From positions 3,162,001 to 3,226,000 of the forward strand of contig CM059203.1 of assembly GCA_030323885.1 (NCBI GenBank): a stretch of DNA of 64,000 bases, written 5' to 3'. Source of the stretch: Branchipolynoe longqiensis (taxonomy: Eukaryota; Annelida; Polychaeta; Phyllodocida; Polynoidae). Below the pieces are notes generated by a model. The model was not told where the DNA came from. It made no database searches and saw only the letters and a list, made by a program, of their open reading frames with translations. How positions within the stretch are numbered: position 1 is the stretch's first letter; the number at the start of each line of letters is the position of its first letter. Below are positions 51,501 to 61,505 of this stretch, piece by piece. The position numbers were made by a program, and so were the translations under genes.

Positions 51501-52600
51501 TCTTCTCCCTTCTCTCATTCTCTGTCTCCCTCCCTGTCTCCCTCCCCATCTCCCTCCATACATATCTCCTATCCCCATTCACTCTATCCCTCCCATCCCT
51601 TTCTCATGCCCTCTGTCTTTCGTGCCTTCCCTCTCACCCTCCCCTCTCCCTCCATACATCTCCTGTCTTCTTCCCTCTCTCCCTCCCCTCTCCCTCCTTA
51701 CATCTCCTGTCTTCTTCACTCTCTCCCTCCCCTCTCCCTCCTTACATCTCCTGTCTTCTTCCGTCTCTCCCTCCCCTCTCCCTCCATACATCTCCTGTCT
51801 TCTTCCCTTTCTCCCCTCTCCCTCCATACATACTGTGTCTTCTTTCCTCTCACCCTCCGCTCTAGCCTCCTTAATTTCTTGTCTTCTTCCCTCTCACCTC
51901 CCTCTCACCTCCTTAGATCTCCTGTCTTCTTCCTATCACCCCTCCCTCTCCCTCTTACATTTCCCGTCTTCTTCCCCCTCTCCCTCGCCTCTGCCACCAT
52001 ACTTTTGCTTGTCTTCTCCCTTTCACCCTCCTCTGTCCTCCATACACTATGCTTGCTTCTTCTCTGCCTGCCCTCTCCCTCCATACATCTCCTTTATCTT
52101 CCCTCTTTCCCTCCCCCCTCCTTCCATGCATGCCTTCCTTCATTTCTATCTCCCTCTCTTCTCCTCCTTAATATTCTGCCTCTTCCCTCTCTCCTCTCCC
52201 CTTCTTTTTTTTCCCTCCATACATCTCCTGTCTTCTTTCCTCTCTCCCTACCCTATCGCGCCTTACATTCCTGTCTTCTTCCCTCTCGTCCCTCCTCTCC
52301 CTCCATAAATCTCTGTCTTTTCCCTCTCTCCCTCCTCTCCTCCTTACATCTTCTGTCTTCTTCCCTCTCTCCCTCCCCTCTCCCTCCTTACATCTCCTGT
52401 CTTCTTCCCTCTCTCCCTCTCCTCTCCCTCCATACATCTCCTGTCTTCTTCCCTCTCTCCCTACCCTCTCCCACCATACATTTCCTGTCTTCTTCCCTCT
52501 CACCCTCCCCTCTCCCTCCTTACATCTCCTGTCTTCTTCCCTATCACCCTCCCCTCTCCTTGCAGCTTTCCTTCTCTCCTTCCCCCCTTTCCTCCCTACC
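51500..52600. repeat. 44-bp CT-rich satellite
   Basis: Unit CATCTCCTGTCTTCTTCCCT + CTCTCCCTCCCCTCTCCCTC + CTTA. Exact 44-bp spacing is seen from 51,657 to 51,701 to 51,745. Units in the middle (51,850-52,200) are diverged, and the last 300 bp are again regular. Long Ser/Pro/Leu-rich frames on plus and Gly/Arg/Glu-rich on minus are artefacts. Confidence 0.93.
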
Positions 52601-52604
52601 TTGT

Positions 52605-52815
52605 TATTAAATGCCCCATCCTGATATGACCTTAGATGCTGCTATGCCGTAAGACTCCCAACATTCAACCTGTTATTAAATGCTACGACTGAATGAGTTG
52701 AGAACTGACTTCCAATATAGTATGCAGATCATGGATTTGAACCACGGCCGAGTCAAACCAACGACATAACATCTTATACTAGTCACTCCACAGCCTGGCA
52801 ATCAGCATTACAAGG
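52605..52815 (+). mobile_element. SINE-A tail fragment followed by a head fragment
   Basis: CCATCCTGATATGACCTTAG and a short end (to about 52,660), then a degraded head (TGAATGAGTTGAGAAC, GGATTTGAACCACGG, GAGTCAAACCAACGACATAA) ending at about 52,815. Confidence 0.7.
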
Positions 52816-53484
52816 ATAGACCAAGGAGCAGTGGAATGAGGAAGACCCAATGGTCTGCGATTGAAATTATCTCCTCTTAATCAACAAAGTTAAAGGTAAC
52901 AACATCGAAATATTGTATGTGATGAAATTATCTTGCTTAATTAACAAATGTAATGGAAATAACTCAAACCTGACCGTTCAGCATTTACTGGGCATGGTAG
53001 GGAGCAGTGGAATGAGACAGATTAATTGTCCACAATAGACGAGATCACCATTCTGACTGTGCATGCGCTGAAAATGGCTTTGGCAGCAAAGCAAAGGCGT
53101 ACAGCCATTGAGTTTGCCGATACGTGTAGGGCAAAACTTCCATTTTATTCAAAATTAATAGAAATACATAACAATTTGGAATAAACATGTATGCACACAT
53201 GCAATATAATGATCTGATGAATATAACTAAGACAAAATTAGCTATAGTTAAACATTTTGAGCTAAGAAACATACAATTCCACACAAAACAATCAGTCACT
53301 TTAAGGCCGATATACACATCACTATTATTAATTCTTGTTCTAAATATTAAAATGCCAAATATGTCAACAGACACTTGTTTCAGAGAAATATATAACCAAT
53401 ATATGATTAATCCTACTAATGTTCTATTTCTACATATGTCATTAACTATAGGATATAAATAAAAAACATGAATAAAATAAGTAA
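52816..53484. other. AT-rich spacer with an R200 fragment at 53,110-53,170
   Basis: The R200 fragment is GAGTTTGCCGATACGTGTAG and TTATTCAAAATTAATAGAAA. A GGAGCAGTGGAATGAG(G/A)(A/C)AGA block occurs twice (52,826 and 53,001). An open frame of about 90 codons at 53,187-53,462 in AT-rich sequence has no recognisable domain. Confidence 0.5.
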
Positions 53485-53545
53485 AACTGACTCTGGCTAT
53501 GGCTCTAACACTAATCTGAGTGCCCAGATTTCTCTAAATCTAAAT
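53485..53545 (-). mobile_element. SINE-D variant-tail fragment
   Basis: CTGACTCTGGCTATGGCTC and TCTAAATCTAAATGC match the left end of the 4.1-kb SINE-D. Nothing else of the element is present. Confidence 0.7.
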
Positions 53546-53815
53546 GCACTGTCAAACCAATGTTTAAAAATAATTGATACTTGTTGATTCCTAGCCAGGT
53601 GCTCGGCATTATTAGGACAGGGCAAGGACTGGTTGACTCAGTGTCAGGATAATGTGACTGAGTGGGATATCGGGTCATGGTGCTGGTGGCCTGGTCTCCC
53701 AGTGGGGCAGCACTGTAAAGTTGCAATGAGTGCGCACTGTCACAAGTCTGTACCCGGCCTGATATGACCTTAAATGGTGCTAGGATGTAAAACAACAACA
53801 AACAAAAAACAAAAC
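53546..53815 (+). mobile_element. SINE-A copy lacking the tRNA head
   Basis: Starts GTCAAACCAATGTTTAAAAA and has a full body and tail (GGATGTAAAACAACAACAAAC). 5'-truncated. Confidence 0.88.
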
Positions 53816-53860
53816 CCACCCACACTCCCAGATGAGGAGTCCAGATGACTAAACTGCTAA

Positions 53861-54620
53861 AGACCCAGTCACACTTACCCGGATCAGGGGCCGGACGAGC
53901 CCCGGACGATGATCCGGTGTGGTCTGTGGCAATCCGGCATGATCCATGGCTCATCCATGGTTGGTCCTTGGTGATCCTTGGTGATCCGTGGCTGGTCTGG
54001 CCTCATCCGGATGTTTTAAAATGCTTAAAGCATCCTGGCCGGTCCAGGGAATATTGTGATCTGGGTTCGATCCGGCATTGTCCGGGAAGATCCGGGTGTA
54101 ATCCGGGTGTGGTCCGGGTAGTCCAGGAGTGGACCTGGGGTAGTCCATGTAGTGTCCTGGCCAGGCGTTTTTTAACCCGGATGAGCCACTTTTTAGCCAC
54201 GGTTTAACCGGACCAGCCCCTTACTAGCCCCGACGTAGCCACGGACCACTCCCAGACTCCCAGGATAAGACTCGGACAAGCCGGATGAGCACGGATCAGC
54301 CATGGAGCCCCACAGATAGCCCGGTTTACCACGGATCAGTCCAGGATGAGCCCCGTTTTTTAATATATATAGCAACAGCAAGTCCACTTCAAGTCTGGGA
54401 CTGATCCATGACTACTCCGCGGATACAGCGGGTAGTCTGGGGGTGGTCTGGCTAGACCAGGGGCTAGACCAGGGGATAGACTGTGTAGGTGTGACTGCGA
54501 TCCCCAAAACGACCAAAGTAGCGATTTTATCCGGGGCTGTCCGGGCCAGTCCGTGGGGGGTGGTCCGGGGGTGGTCGTGCTAAAAATCTGGGGCTCGTCC
54601 GGGTAGGTGTGACTGGGGCT
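53861..54620. mobile_element. M3: TAA-flanked MITE built of TCCGG/ATCC words
   Basis: It is flanked by TAA (53,858-53,860 and 54,621-54,623). The ends are AGACCCAGTCACACTTACCC and GGGTAGGTGTGACTGGGGCT. The 760-bp interior is made of GATCCGG, GTCCGGG, ACCACGGATCAG, ATCCATGG and TCCTTGG variants, switching from GGTCC-type to GGACC-type (complement) around 54,180, i.e. word polarity inverts near the middle. No real open frame. Confidence 0.85.
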
Positions 54621-55712
54621 TAACCGTGTAAATGCAGTACTTTTTGCAACACTGTGTGTGTGGTCTCTTAATTGATTCGTGAAAACTCTGTTCCTGTACT
54701 AAAACCGCATGCTTTTCTTTGTGTGCATGTGACTGGGTGTTCTGGGCTGTGAGTGATGGGTATGGTGGGTGTGGGTAGGTGTGTGGGTAGGTGTGTTTGT
54801 GGCAGTGGCAGTCCCACATAGCAGAGTGTCATAACATTAACAGCAGTTAGGTTCAGACAAAGGTGTGGGTGGTCCATGTCTCACCTGGTGGGTCTTTCTA
54901 TGCTCCACATGTTTGTGTGTGTGAATACTTGTGTATCCGGGATGCAATAACAATTTGTCACAGCCTGATACAAGATGTCATTTCACACCCCAGTCACACT
55001 AGGCTTGTGACCGCCATGCGACCACTTACGACACAAAACAACCCCAAAAAACTGACCAATCGCCAACCTCCTTGCGACTAAAGCAAAAAACAAATGCGGG
55101 GAAAAAAGGGTTTGCGATCGTTGCTGAAAACAGGGAAGACAGGTTGGCGATTGATTGGCGATTAGTTGGCGATCTGTTGGTGATTGGTTGGTGATCAGTT
55201 GGTGATCAATCGGTGATTGGTTGCTGATCGGTTGTATTGGTCAGGGACTAATTTGCGACTCGTTTGTGACCAATTGGTGTTCAATTGTAGATCAGTTGCA
55301 AACCAATCCCCGACCACTCACTAACTGATCACTAACCAATCCCCAAACAATCTCCAACCAATCACCCGCTGATCGTCCGCCAATCGCCAACTGATTGTCA
55401 ATTGATCAGTCGCTGATCTGGGATCAGTCGCCGATCTGGGATCAGTCACCGATGGTTCCTGACTGATCGTGAACTATAACAAAGCTTTGCGACAATCTTA
55501 CTGGCGACCATTTTGCTTGCAAGGAGGTTTTTCCTGCAACGCTTGCACCCTTCTTGCTCCAAAATTGGACGCCAGAAGGCTTTTGACCACTGAGGACAAA
55601 CACAGACCTTTATTTGACCACTTGCGACCACTTGCGACCACTTGCGATCACCTGCAACCATCCAGGTTTTTTTGGTCGCAAGTGGTTGCAAAATGTTCGC
55701 AAGCTTAGTGGT

Positions 55713-55952
55713 TAGTTGGTTGTTGGGAGATTTATATCCTGGCATCATCTAAGGCCATATCAGGACTGGTACCGACTTCTGACAGTGCGCATTCATGGCG
55801 ACTTCATAGTGCTGCACCACTGGGAGATCAGGCACTAACACCAAGACTTGATATCCCACTCAGTTGCATCATCCTGACACTGTGCCCACCAGTCCTTGCC
55901 CTATACTAATAATGCCGAGCGCCTGTCTAGAAAGCAACAAGGATCAATTCTT
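55713..55952 (-). mobile_element. SINE-A copy, head missing
   Basis: GGTTGTTGGGAGATTTATATCC, CATCATCTAAGGCCATATC, body to GGATCAATTCTTAAG. It stops where the next SINE-A tail begins, so the second copy either landed in it or replaced its head. Confidence 0.85.
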
Positions 55953-56303
55953 AAGTTTTTTTGTTTCTTTGTTGTTTTACATCCTAGCAACATCTAAGCT
56001 CATATCAGGACGGGTACCGACTTGTGACAGTGCGCACATGTGGTGACTTTATAGTGCTGTCCCACTGGGAAACCAGGCCGCCGGCACCATCACCTGACAT
56101 CCCACTCAGTCACATTATCCTGACACTGAGCCAACCAGTCCTTGCCCTACCCTAATATGCCAAGCGCCTGGCTAGGAAGCGACAAGTATCAATATTTAAG
56201 TCATTGGTTTTACTCGACCAGGGTTCGAAGTCATGGGTTAGAATCCCACGATCTACCAAATCGGGAGACGGACGCTCAATTCATTCGGCCATCCCATCTG
56301 GTC
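55953..56303 (-). mobile_element. SINE-A copy, subtype I, directly joined to the previous one
   Basis: Tail TTTTTTTGTTTCTTTGTTGTT, full body, and head CATTCGGCCATCCCATCTGG. Full length. Confidence 0.9.
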
Positions 56304-56363
56304 CGCAAGCCTAGTGTGACTAGTGTCTCAGCTGAGGAGACCTCGCTACTGCATACAAAAGAA

Positions 56364-56640
56364 GTGTGTTTTATGTAACGACACCGATAGAGCACATTGA
56401 TTTGTTATAATCGGCTATTGGACATCAAACACATTGTCATTCTGACATATTTCATTGGAGGAAACCTGCTGCCACCACATAGGCTACTCTTTCTGATAAG
56501 CAGCAAGGGATCTTTTATATGCACTTTCCCACAGACAACCCAAACTGCAAATGAATCCACTGAGCAGGATCAATCGGATGATACAAGCCTTCACAGGTGT
56601 ACGCTCTACCGCCTGAGCTACGTCCCGCTCCCCTCTAATG
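56364..56640 (-). mobile_element. SINE-B copy, nearly full length
   Basis: Left end TTTTATGTAACGACACCGATAG, then GAGCACATTGATTTG, TCGGCTATTGGACATCAA, TCTTTTATATGCAC and ATCCACTGAGCAGG. The head closes at GCTCTACCGCCTGAGC, TACGTCCCGCTCCCC. The A-box complement is intact. Confidence 0.9.
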
Positions 56641-56660
56641 CAAACAATACAAGTAATGCA

Positions 56661-56978
56661 TAGCGCGGTTGCCTAATCGGTAGAGCCTCGCATGCGGAAG
56701 GTCGGGAGTTTGGTTCCCGGTTGAGTCAAATCAATGACTTTAAAATTTATACTTGTCGCTTCCTAGCCTGGTCCTCGCCATTAACAGCATGGGGCAAGGG
56801 CTGGTTATCTCAGTGTCAGGATAATGTGATTGAGTGGGACATTGCCTGATGGTGCCAGCGGCTTGATTCCCCCAGTGGGGCAGCACTATGAAGTCATCAT
56901 GAGTGCGCACTGTCACAAGTCCGTACCCATCCTGATATGACCTTAGATGTTGCTAGGACGTAAAACAACAACAAACTG
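56661..56978 (+). mobile_element. SINE-A copy, subtype II
   Basis: GCGCGGTTGCCTAATCGGTAG head, GAGTTTGGTTCCCGG, complete body, and a CAACAACAAAC tail. The anticodon-arm region is shortened. Confidence 0.88.
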
Positions 56979-57472
56979 GACTTTGATGCAATAGCCCCAT
57001 AATATTAATAAATAATGTGTTATATTTGCGGACATCTGCAGCCATCACAGCTAGAGGTCATGCATCACTATCTTGTCACACGCTTGTCAGGTGCTGTCAT
57101 GTACTTGTGTGCAGGGTCAACAAAGATGTCACCACCAACCACAAAAAGAGGGGGAGAATATTTGTCCGTCTTTTTGTGATTTATTGCATTATTACTTTCC
57201 ATTGAGTGTGCCTGTGCGTATTGTCGTAGGGGGTGATGAAAATGGGAAATATTGCACCAAGACCAGGATTCAAACCCACACTTGTTGCCATTCCGGGGGC
57301 TAGTGTGTTAACCATCACACCACCTAGGCTCCATGATGCAATCACCCTATCCATGCCTACCTATCTATGTGGCTGCTTTTGCCTGAGAGGTCAGTGCGGA
57401 CTACTACTCTCGTCCCCCTGGAATTGTAAGTCTTTAAAATGATTTACGTCCATAAGTCATTTAACGCTTTTA

Positions 57473-58031
57473 ATGGGGGACATTTGGCATAGTTAATTTT
57501 TCCGACACTTGGTGGTGCGTCGGTACTAGTGGGCCTAAACGGCCATTGACAATGCATTGAGTTTGCCGATATGTGCAGTTCAAAACATCAATTTATTCAA
57601 AATTAATAGAAATTCAGAAGCCGAACCTTATCAATTTAATATAATCTGTTTGTTGAATATATTTTCTATATGAGTTCCAAAGGGGTTTGTATCTAAGTGG
57701 TGTATTTTTATAGATATTTCACTTTTTCTATATGAAGATTGCTCACGGCCATTGACAAAGCATTGAGTTTGCCGGTGTGCGCAGTGCAAAACGTTTATTT
57801 TATTCAAAATTAATAGAAATGCAGAAGCCGAACCTTATAAATTTAATATAATCTGTTTGTTGAATATATTTTCTATATGAGTTCCAAACGGTTTGTATCT
57901 AAGTGGTGTATTTTTAGAGATATTTCACTTTTTCTATATGATGATTGCTCATAGCATTTGTGTTTAGGCCCACTAGTTCAGTGGCGACGCCAATGGCAGG
58001 AATTTGAACTAAAAAATCGGATGTCCCCCAT
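57473..58031. mobile_element. TA-flanked MITE carrying an R200 dimer
   Basis: Perfect 11-bp inverted ends ATGGGGGACAT / ATGTCCCCCAT with TA on both sides (57,471-57,472 and 58,032-58,033), as in Tc1/mariner-type insertions. A second inverted pair, ACTAGTGGGCCTAAAC (about 57,525) and GTTTAGGCCCACTAGT (about 57,962), immediately brackets two R200 units. It is therefore a box-in-box structure of 559 bp. Confidence 0.85.
57559..57960. repeat. R200 repeat, two tandem units (~205 and ~197 bp)
   Basis: GAGTTTGCCGATATGTGC and GAGTTTGCCGGTGTGCGC start the two units, both followed by TTATTCAAAATTAATAGAAA and GAAGATTGCTCA/GATGATTGCTCA. The pair is about 85-90% similar to the 43.2-kb dimer by eye. Confidence 0.9.
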
Positions 58032-58139
58032 TAGGCAATACACTTACATATACATGTACAGACAATATATAAAACTTATATTTTAAATTGTTAGTTGCAT
58101 AGTGCCATTTTTTTTAGCTTTGCCATTTCGTCAGTTAAT

Positions 58140-59225
58140 ATGTGTCATGGGGGTGATGAAAATGGGAAATATTGCGCCTAGAGCAGGACTCGAACCCACA
58201 TCTCTTTGCATTCCGGGCCAGTATGCTAACCATTACACCACCTAGGCTCCCTGATATCACCACACTACCCACGCCTACCTGTCTATATGGTTACTTGGCT
58301 GAGAGGTCAGTGCACTGAGCCATACATACACAGGGTAGGTTCAGCAACCATACAGCGCATAGCTTGTACAGGATCATGGTCATGGCCACCACTGTCATGG
58401 GGGTGAGGAAAATGGGGAATGTTGCACCTAGAGTGGGACTCGAACCCACATCTCTTTGCATTCCGGGCCAGTGTGCTAACCATTACACCACCTAGGCTCC
58501 CTGATATCACCACACTACCCACACCTACCTGTCTATGTGGATACTTGCCTGAGAGGTCAGTGCAGAATACTACACTCGTCCCCCCTGGAATTGTAAGTCT
58601 TTTAATGTTTACAATTACATACATACAGGCAATACACTAACACATACATACACAGGGTAGGTTCAACAACCATACAGTGCACAGCTTGTACAGGATCCTG
58701 GTCATGGCAACCAGTGTCATGGAGGTGATGAAAATGGGGAATTTTGCGCCTACAGCGGGACTCGAACCCACATCTCTTTGCATTCTGGGCCAGTGTGCTA
58801 ACCATTACACCACCTAGGCTCCCTTATATCACCACACTACCCACGCCTACCTGTCCATGCGGCTCCTTGCCTGAGAGGTCAGTGCAGCCTACTATACTCG
58901 TCCCCCTGGAATTGTAAGTCTTTTAATGTTTACAATTACATACATACAGGCAATGCACTAACACATACATACACAGGGTAGGTTCCACAACCATACAGCG
59001 CGTAGCCTGTACAGGATCAGGGTCATGGCAACCAGTGTTGTGGGGGGTGATGAAAATGGGGAATTTAGCGCCTAGAGTGGGACTCGAACCCATATCTCTT
59101 TGCATTCTGGGCCAGTGTGCTAACCATTACACCACCTAGACTCCCTGCTATCACCATACTACCCATGCCTACCTGTGTATGTGGTTACTTGCCTGAGAAG
59201 CCAGCGCCGACTACTACATATATTA
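58140..59225 (-). mobile_element. SINE-C tandem array, four heads
   Basis: Head complements (ACTCGAACCCA(C/T)ATCTCTTTG ... CTAACCATTACACCACCTAG) occur near 58,189, 58,438, 58,758 and 59,083. The last three are spaced about 320-325 bp apart, with full bodies between them, and the first by about 250. The repeat period equals one SINE-C unit, including GTAAGTCTTTTAATGTTTAC and CATACATACACAGGGTAGG. Confidence 0.92.
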
Positions 59226-59505
59226 AGTCATTATTACAATCGATCTTACATTAGTTTGAACAAAAGTTTCATTATTAATTTTAACCTTTGAGATATTTGA
59301 TGTGAAAGCATGTCAAATTAAATTTAACACACACATAAACAAAATCAGACATAGTAGTCTTCAGCAGCAACAGGCCCCATTATCTTGACATAATATCCCC
59401 TTCTATGTAACAACAAATCTTTATTCACTTCAAAAATAGTAAGTCCTTTGGCTTCTAAAAATGGATGTTTTCATCAGACTATGCAGCGTTGATTTTGGAG
59501 ATGTT
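59226..59505. other. AT-rich spacer, no feature recognised
   Basis: No repeat family or gene that I can support. Confidence 0.45.
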
Positions 59506-59509
59506 TTAA

Positions 59510-59852
59510 GCAGCTGTCACCCATCACCGGATTGGAGGAAACGGAAATATACCGAACAAAGTGCGTTGAGAGTACGGTTTGTGTCTGTACAAGTTTTTAA
59601 CATGCATAAAACTTGGAATGGATGCCACCGGATTGACGTCTATTGTTCTTGTCTGGTTTGAGTTTGTTTCGTCCGTTGGCTATCTGTTCATGTCCATTTT
59701 ATGTTCGTTTCATGTCCATTTGTCCAGCGGCCTTTGACCCGATATTGCAACATTGTAAAACATTTTAATACATTTTAATACTTATCACGCCCGAACACCA
59801 CCGGACTAGCCAAGTCTATCCGTTGCTCAATCCGGTGATGTGTGACAGCCGC
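59510..59852. mobile_element. M12: TTAA-flanked MITE with CTGTCAC ends
   Basis: It is flanked by TTAA (59,506-59,509 and 59,853-59,856). The ends are GCAGCTGTCACCCATCACCG and CGGTGATGTGTGACAGCCGC, inverted repeats with two mismatches. The 343-bp interior has GTTCATGTCC / GTTTCATGTCC and ACACCACCGGAC words. A 66-codon open frame across the left end is incidental. Confidence 0.8.
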
Positions 59853-60009
59853 TTAAAGTTAAAACATTCTCAAATAATTTGGCTGTGCACACTAAAATGC
59901 TGAGAACCATGCATAGGCGTCAGCAATGACAGGTTCCATAAAATTGACTCAGCATTCCCTCTGTTGAGCAAATAAATAGCGAAGGAATACATTGGTATCT
60001 ACGCTGGAT

Positions 60010-60357
60010 TTGGTTGGTTGGTTGGTTGGTTGTTGGAGTTTTATGTCCTGGCAACTTCTACTTAAGGTCATACCAGGACGGGTACTGACTTGTGACAGTG
60101 CGCACTCATGACAACTTTATAGTGCTGCCCCACTGGGAAATCAGGATGTCAGGACCATGACCCGATATTCCACTCAGTCACATTATCCTGACAGTGAGCT
60201 AGCCAGTCCTTGGCCTATCCTATTAATGCTGACGCCTAGCTAGGAAGTGATAAACATCAATTTGATAAGTCATTGGTTTGACTCGACGGGGAATCAAAGT
60301 CCTGACCTTCCACACACGAGGCCTGCGCTCTCCCGATTCGGCCACTAAACCCGGTCG
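60010..60357 (-). mobile_element. SINE-A copy, subtype II
   Basis: (TTGG)n tail at 60,010-60,030, then GTTGGAGTTTTATGTCC, full body and head GATTCGGCCACTAAACCCGG. Confidence 0.9.
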
Positions 60358-60644
60358 CCAGATTTAGAAGTTCAAATCTAGCTAATTGTCTTGGGTTTTC
60401 AATATTTGTTGCTTTCATTGGATTTTGCTACTTTAAAATCATATAAGAAAAGGTGACGATCATTAAAATGTAAGATCACTTTTTTTTCCTGCCCAGAACT
60501 GACTTCCCTGTGTTGAGTAATCAGAACAATCAGGACAACTAGAGCACTATTTAGCAAATTAATTATATTCCTTTGGCGATTCATCAATAATTCATCGATT
60601 CTTTAACAAAAAGATTGCCACAGATTTTATGGTAAAACCGGCGC
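60358..60644. other. no feature recognised
   Basis: AT-rich sequence without open frame or repeat match. Confidence 0.45.
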
Positions 60645-60978
60645 AGGGAGCGGACGTAGACCAGGCGGTAAAGTGTCCACCTCTGAAGGTGATGGTCATC
60701 CTATCGATCCTGCTCAGTGGATGCATTTGCAGTTTGGGATATTTTCCATTCCAACCAGTGTTCCACAACTGGTTCATAAAAGGCTGTGGCATTTGCTGTC
60801 CTGTCTGTGGGGAAGTGCATATAAAAAGACCTCTTGCTGCTTATCGGAAAAAGTAGCCTATATGGCGGCAGCAGGTTTCCTCCATAGAAATATGTCAGAA
60901 TGACCGAACGTTTGATGTCCAATAGCCGATGATAAAAATCGATGTGCTCTGGAGGCGTCGTTAAACAAATCAAACTTT
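60645..60978 (+). mobile_element. SINE-B, full length
   Basis: Head GGAGCGGACGTAGACCAGGCGG (an extra A disrupts the A-box), B-box-like ATCCTATCGATCCTGC, body GGATATTTTCCATTCCAACC, CATATAAAAAGACCTCTTGC and GATGTCCAATAGCCGATG, and end GCGTCGTTAAACAAATCAAAC. It is the most complete plus-strand copy outside 17.7 kb. Confidence 0.92.
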
Positions 60979-61500
60979 TGGTAAAACTGGCATATTTGGG
61001 ACAGGGTTTCCCTTTGGGTATTCAGACTAGAATGATAAATGTGGGTAGCCCCTGGATGTCTATTAATAGCCACCACGTGACAGGGTGGAGGGGGAGGGCG
61101 TTGGGGGAGGGGGGGTTGCTACCTGAATCAATGCTAACCGATACCTGGCAACCCTGGAGGAGATGTCAGAGGTCAAAGGTCAATGCTTTGCACACAGTTC
61201 ACAGTCTACTCTCCATCCAGCATGTGGTGGCCAGCATTATTCACACCGCATAAACACAATAGCAATTTATTTTTGGTGGAATCCCCATTTATCGGATATA
61301 GTGAATACCACCGCAATTCATTTCTGATGCGCATATTAAATCTATTTGACATCCGTTAGACTGCGATTTGAATAATAAATGTGGCAGATTTTAAGGGAAA
61401 CTGAAATGACATTGATCAGTCTGTGCATGCCTGGTATTTATTATTGATATCATGATATATTGGTGATTTGGTTTGATGTCATGATATATTGGGGGTATTA
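60979..61500. other. no feature recognised
   Basis: G-rich stretch at 61,083-61,115, otherwise ordinary sequence. The 104-codon open frame starting at 60,942 begins inside the SINE-B tail and is not credible. Confidence 0.45.
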
Positions 61501-61505
61501 TTTAA

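Larger units (their letters stand above)
54986..56327. mobile_element. M4: MITE built of GATC/TTGGTGATC words, with nested SINE-A pair
   Basis: The ends are CCCAGTCACACTAGGCTTG at the left and CGCAAGCCTAGTGTGACTAG at the right. The inner sequence (55,010-55,705) is dominated by GCGACCACTT, TTGGCGATC, TTGGTGATCAG and CAATCGCCAAC. The SINE-A pair occupies 55,713-56,303. The MITE end sequence CGCAAGC(T/C)TAGTG is present on both sides of it and is the likely target duplication. Without the SINEs the element is about 750 bp. Its own target duplication is unclear. Confidence 0.78.
57222..58075 (-). mobile_element. SINE-C copy split by a MITE
   Basis: Head-side CCATCACACCACCTAGGCTCC and body to AATTGTAAGTCTTTAAAATG and TTTAACGCTTT (57,222-57,472). 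The rest resumes at 58,032 with AGGCAATACACTTACATATAC. The insert is 57,473-58,031. Confidence 0.82.

Noticed and set aside
51160..52610. Frames of 380-430 codons rich in Ser/Pro/Leu
   Set aside because: They are the TCTG array and the 44-bp CT satellite, open only because pyrimidine-rich sequence lacks stops.
59461..59661. Possible short gene with a start codon in good sequence
   Set aside because: The frame crosses the left terminus of a TTAA-flanked MITE, so it is incidental.
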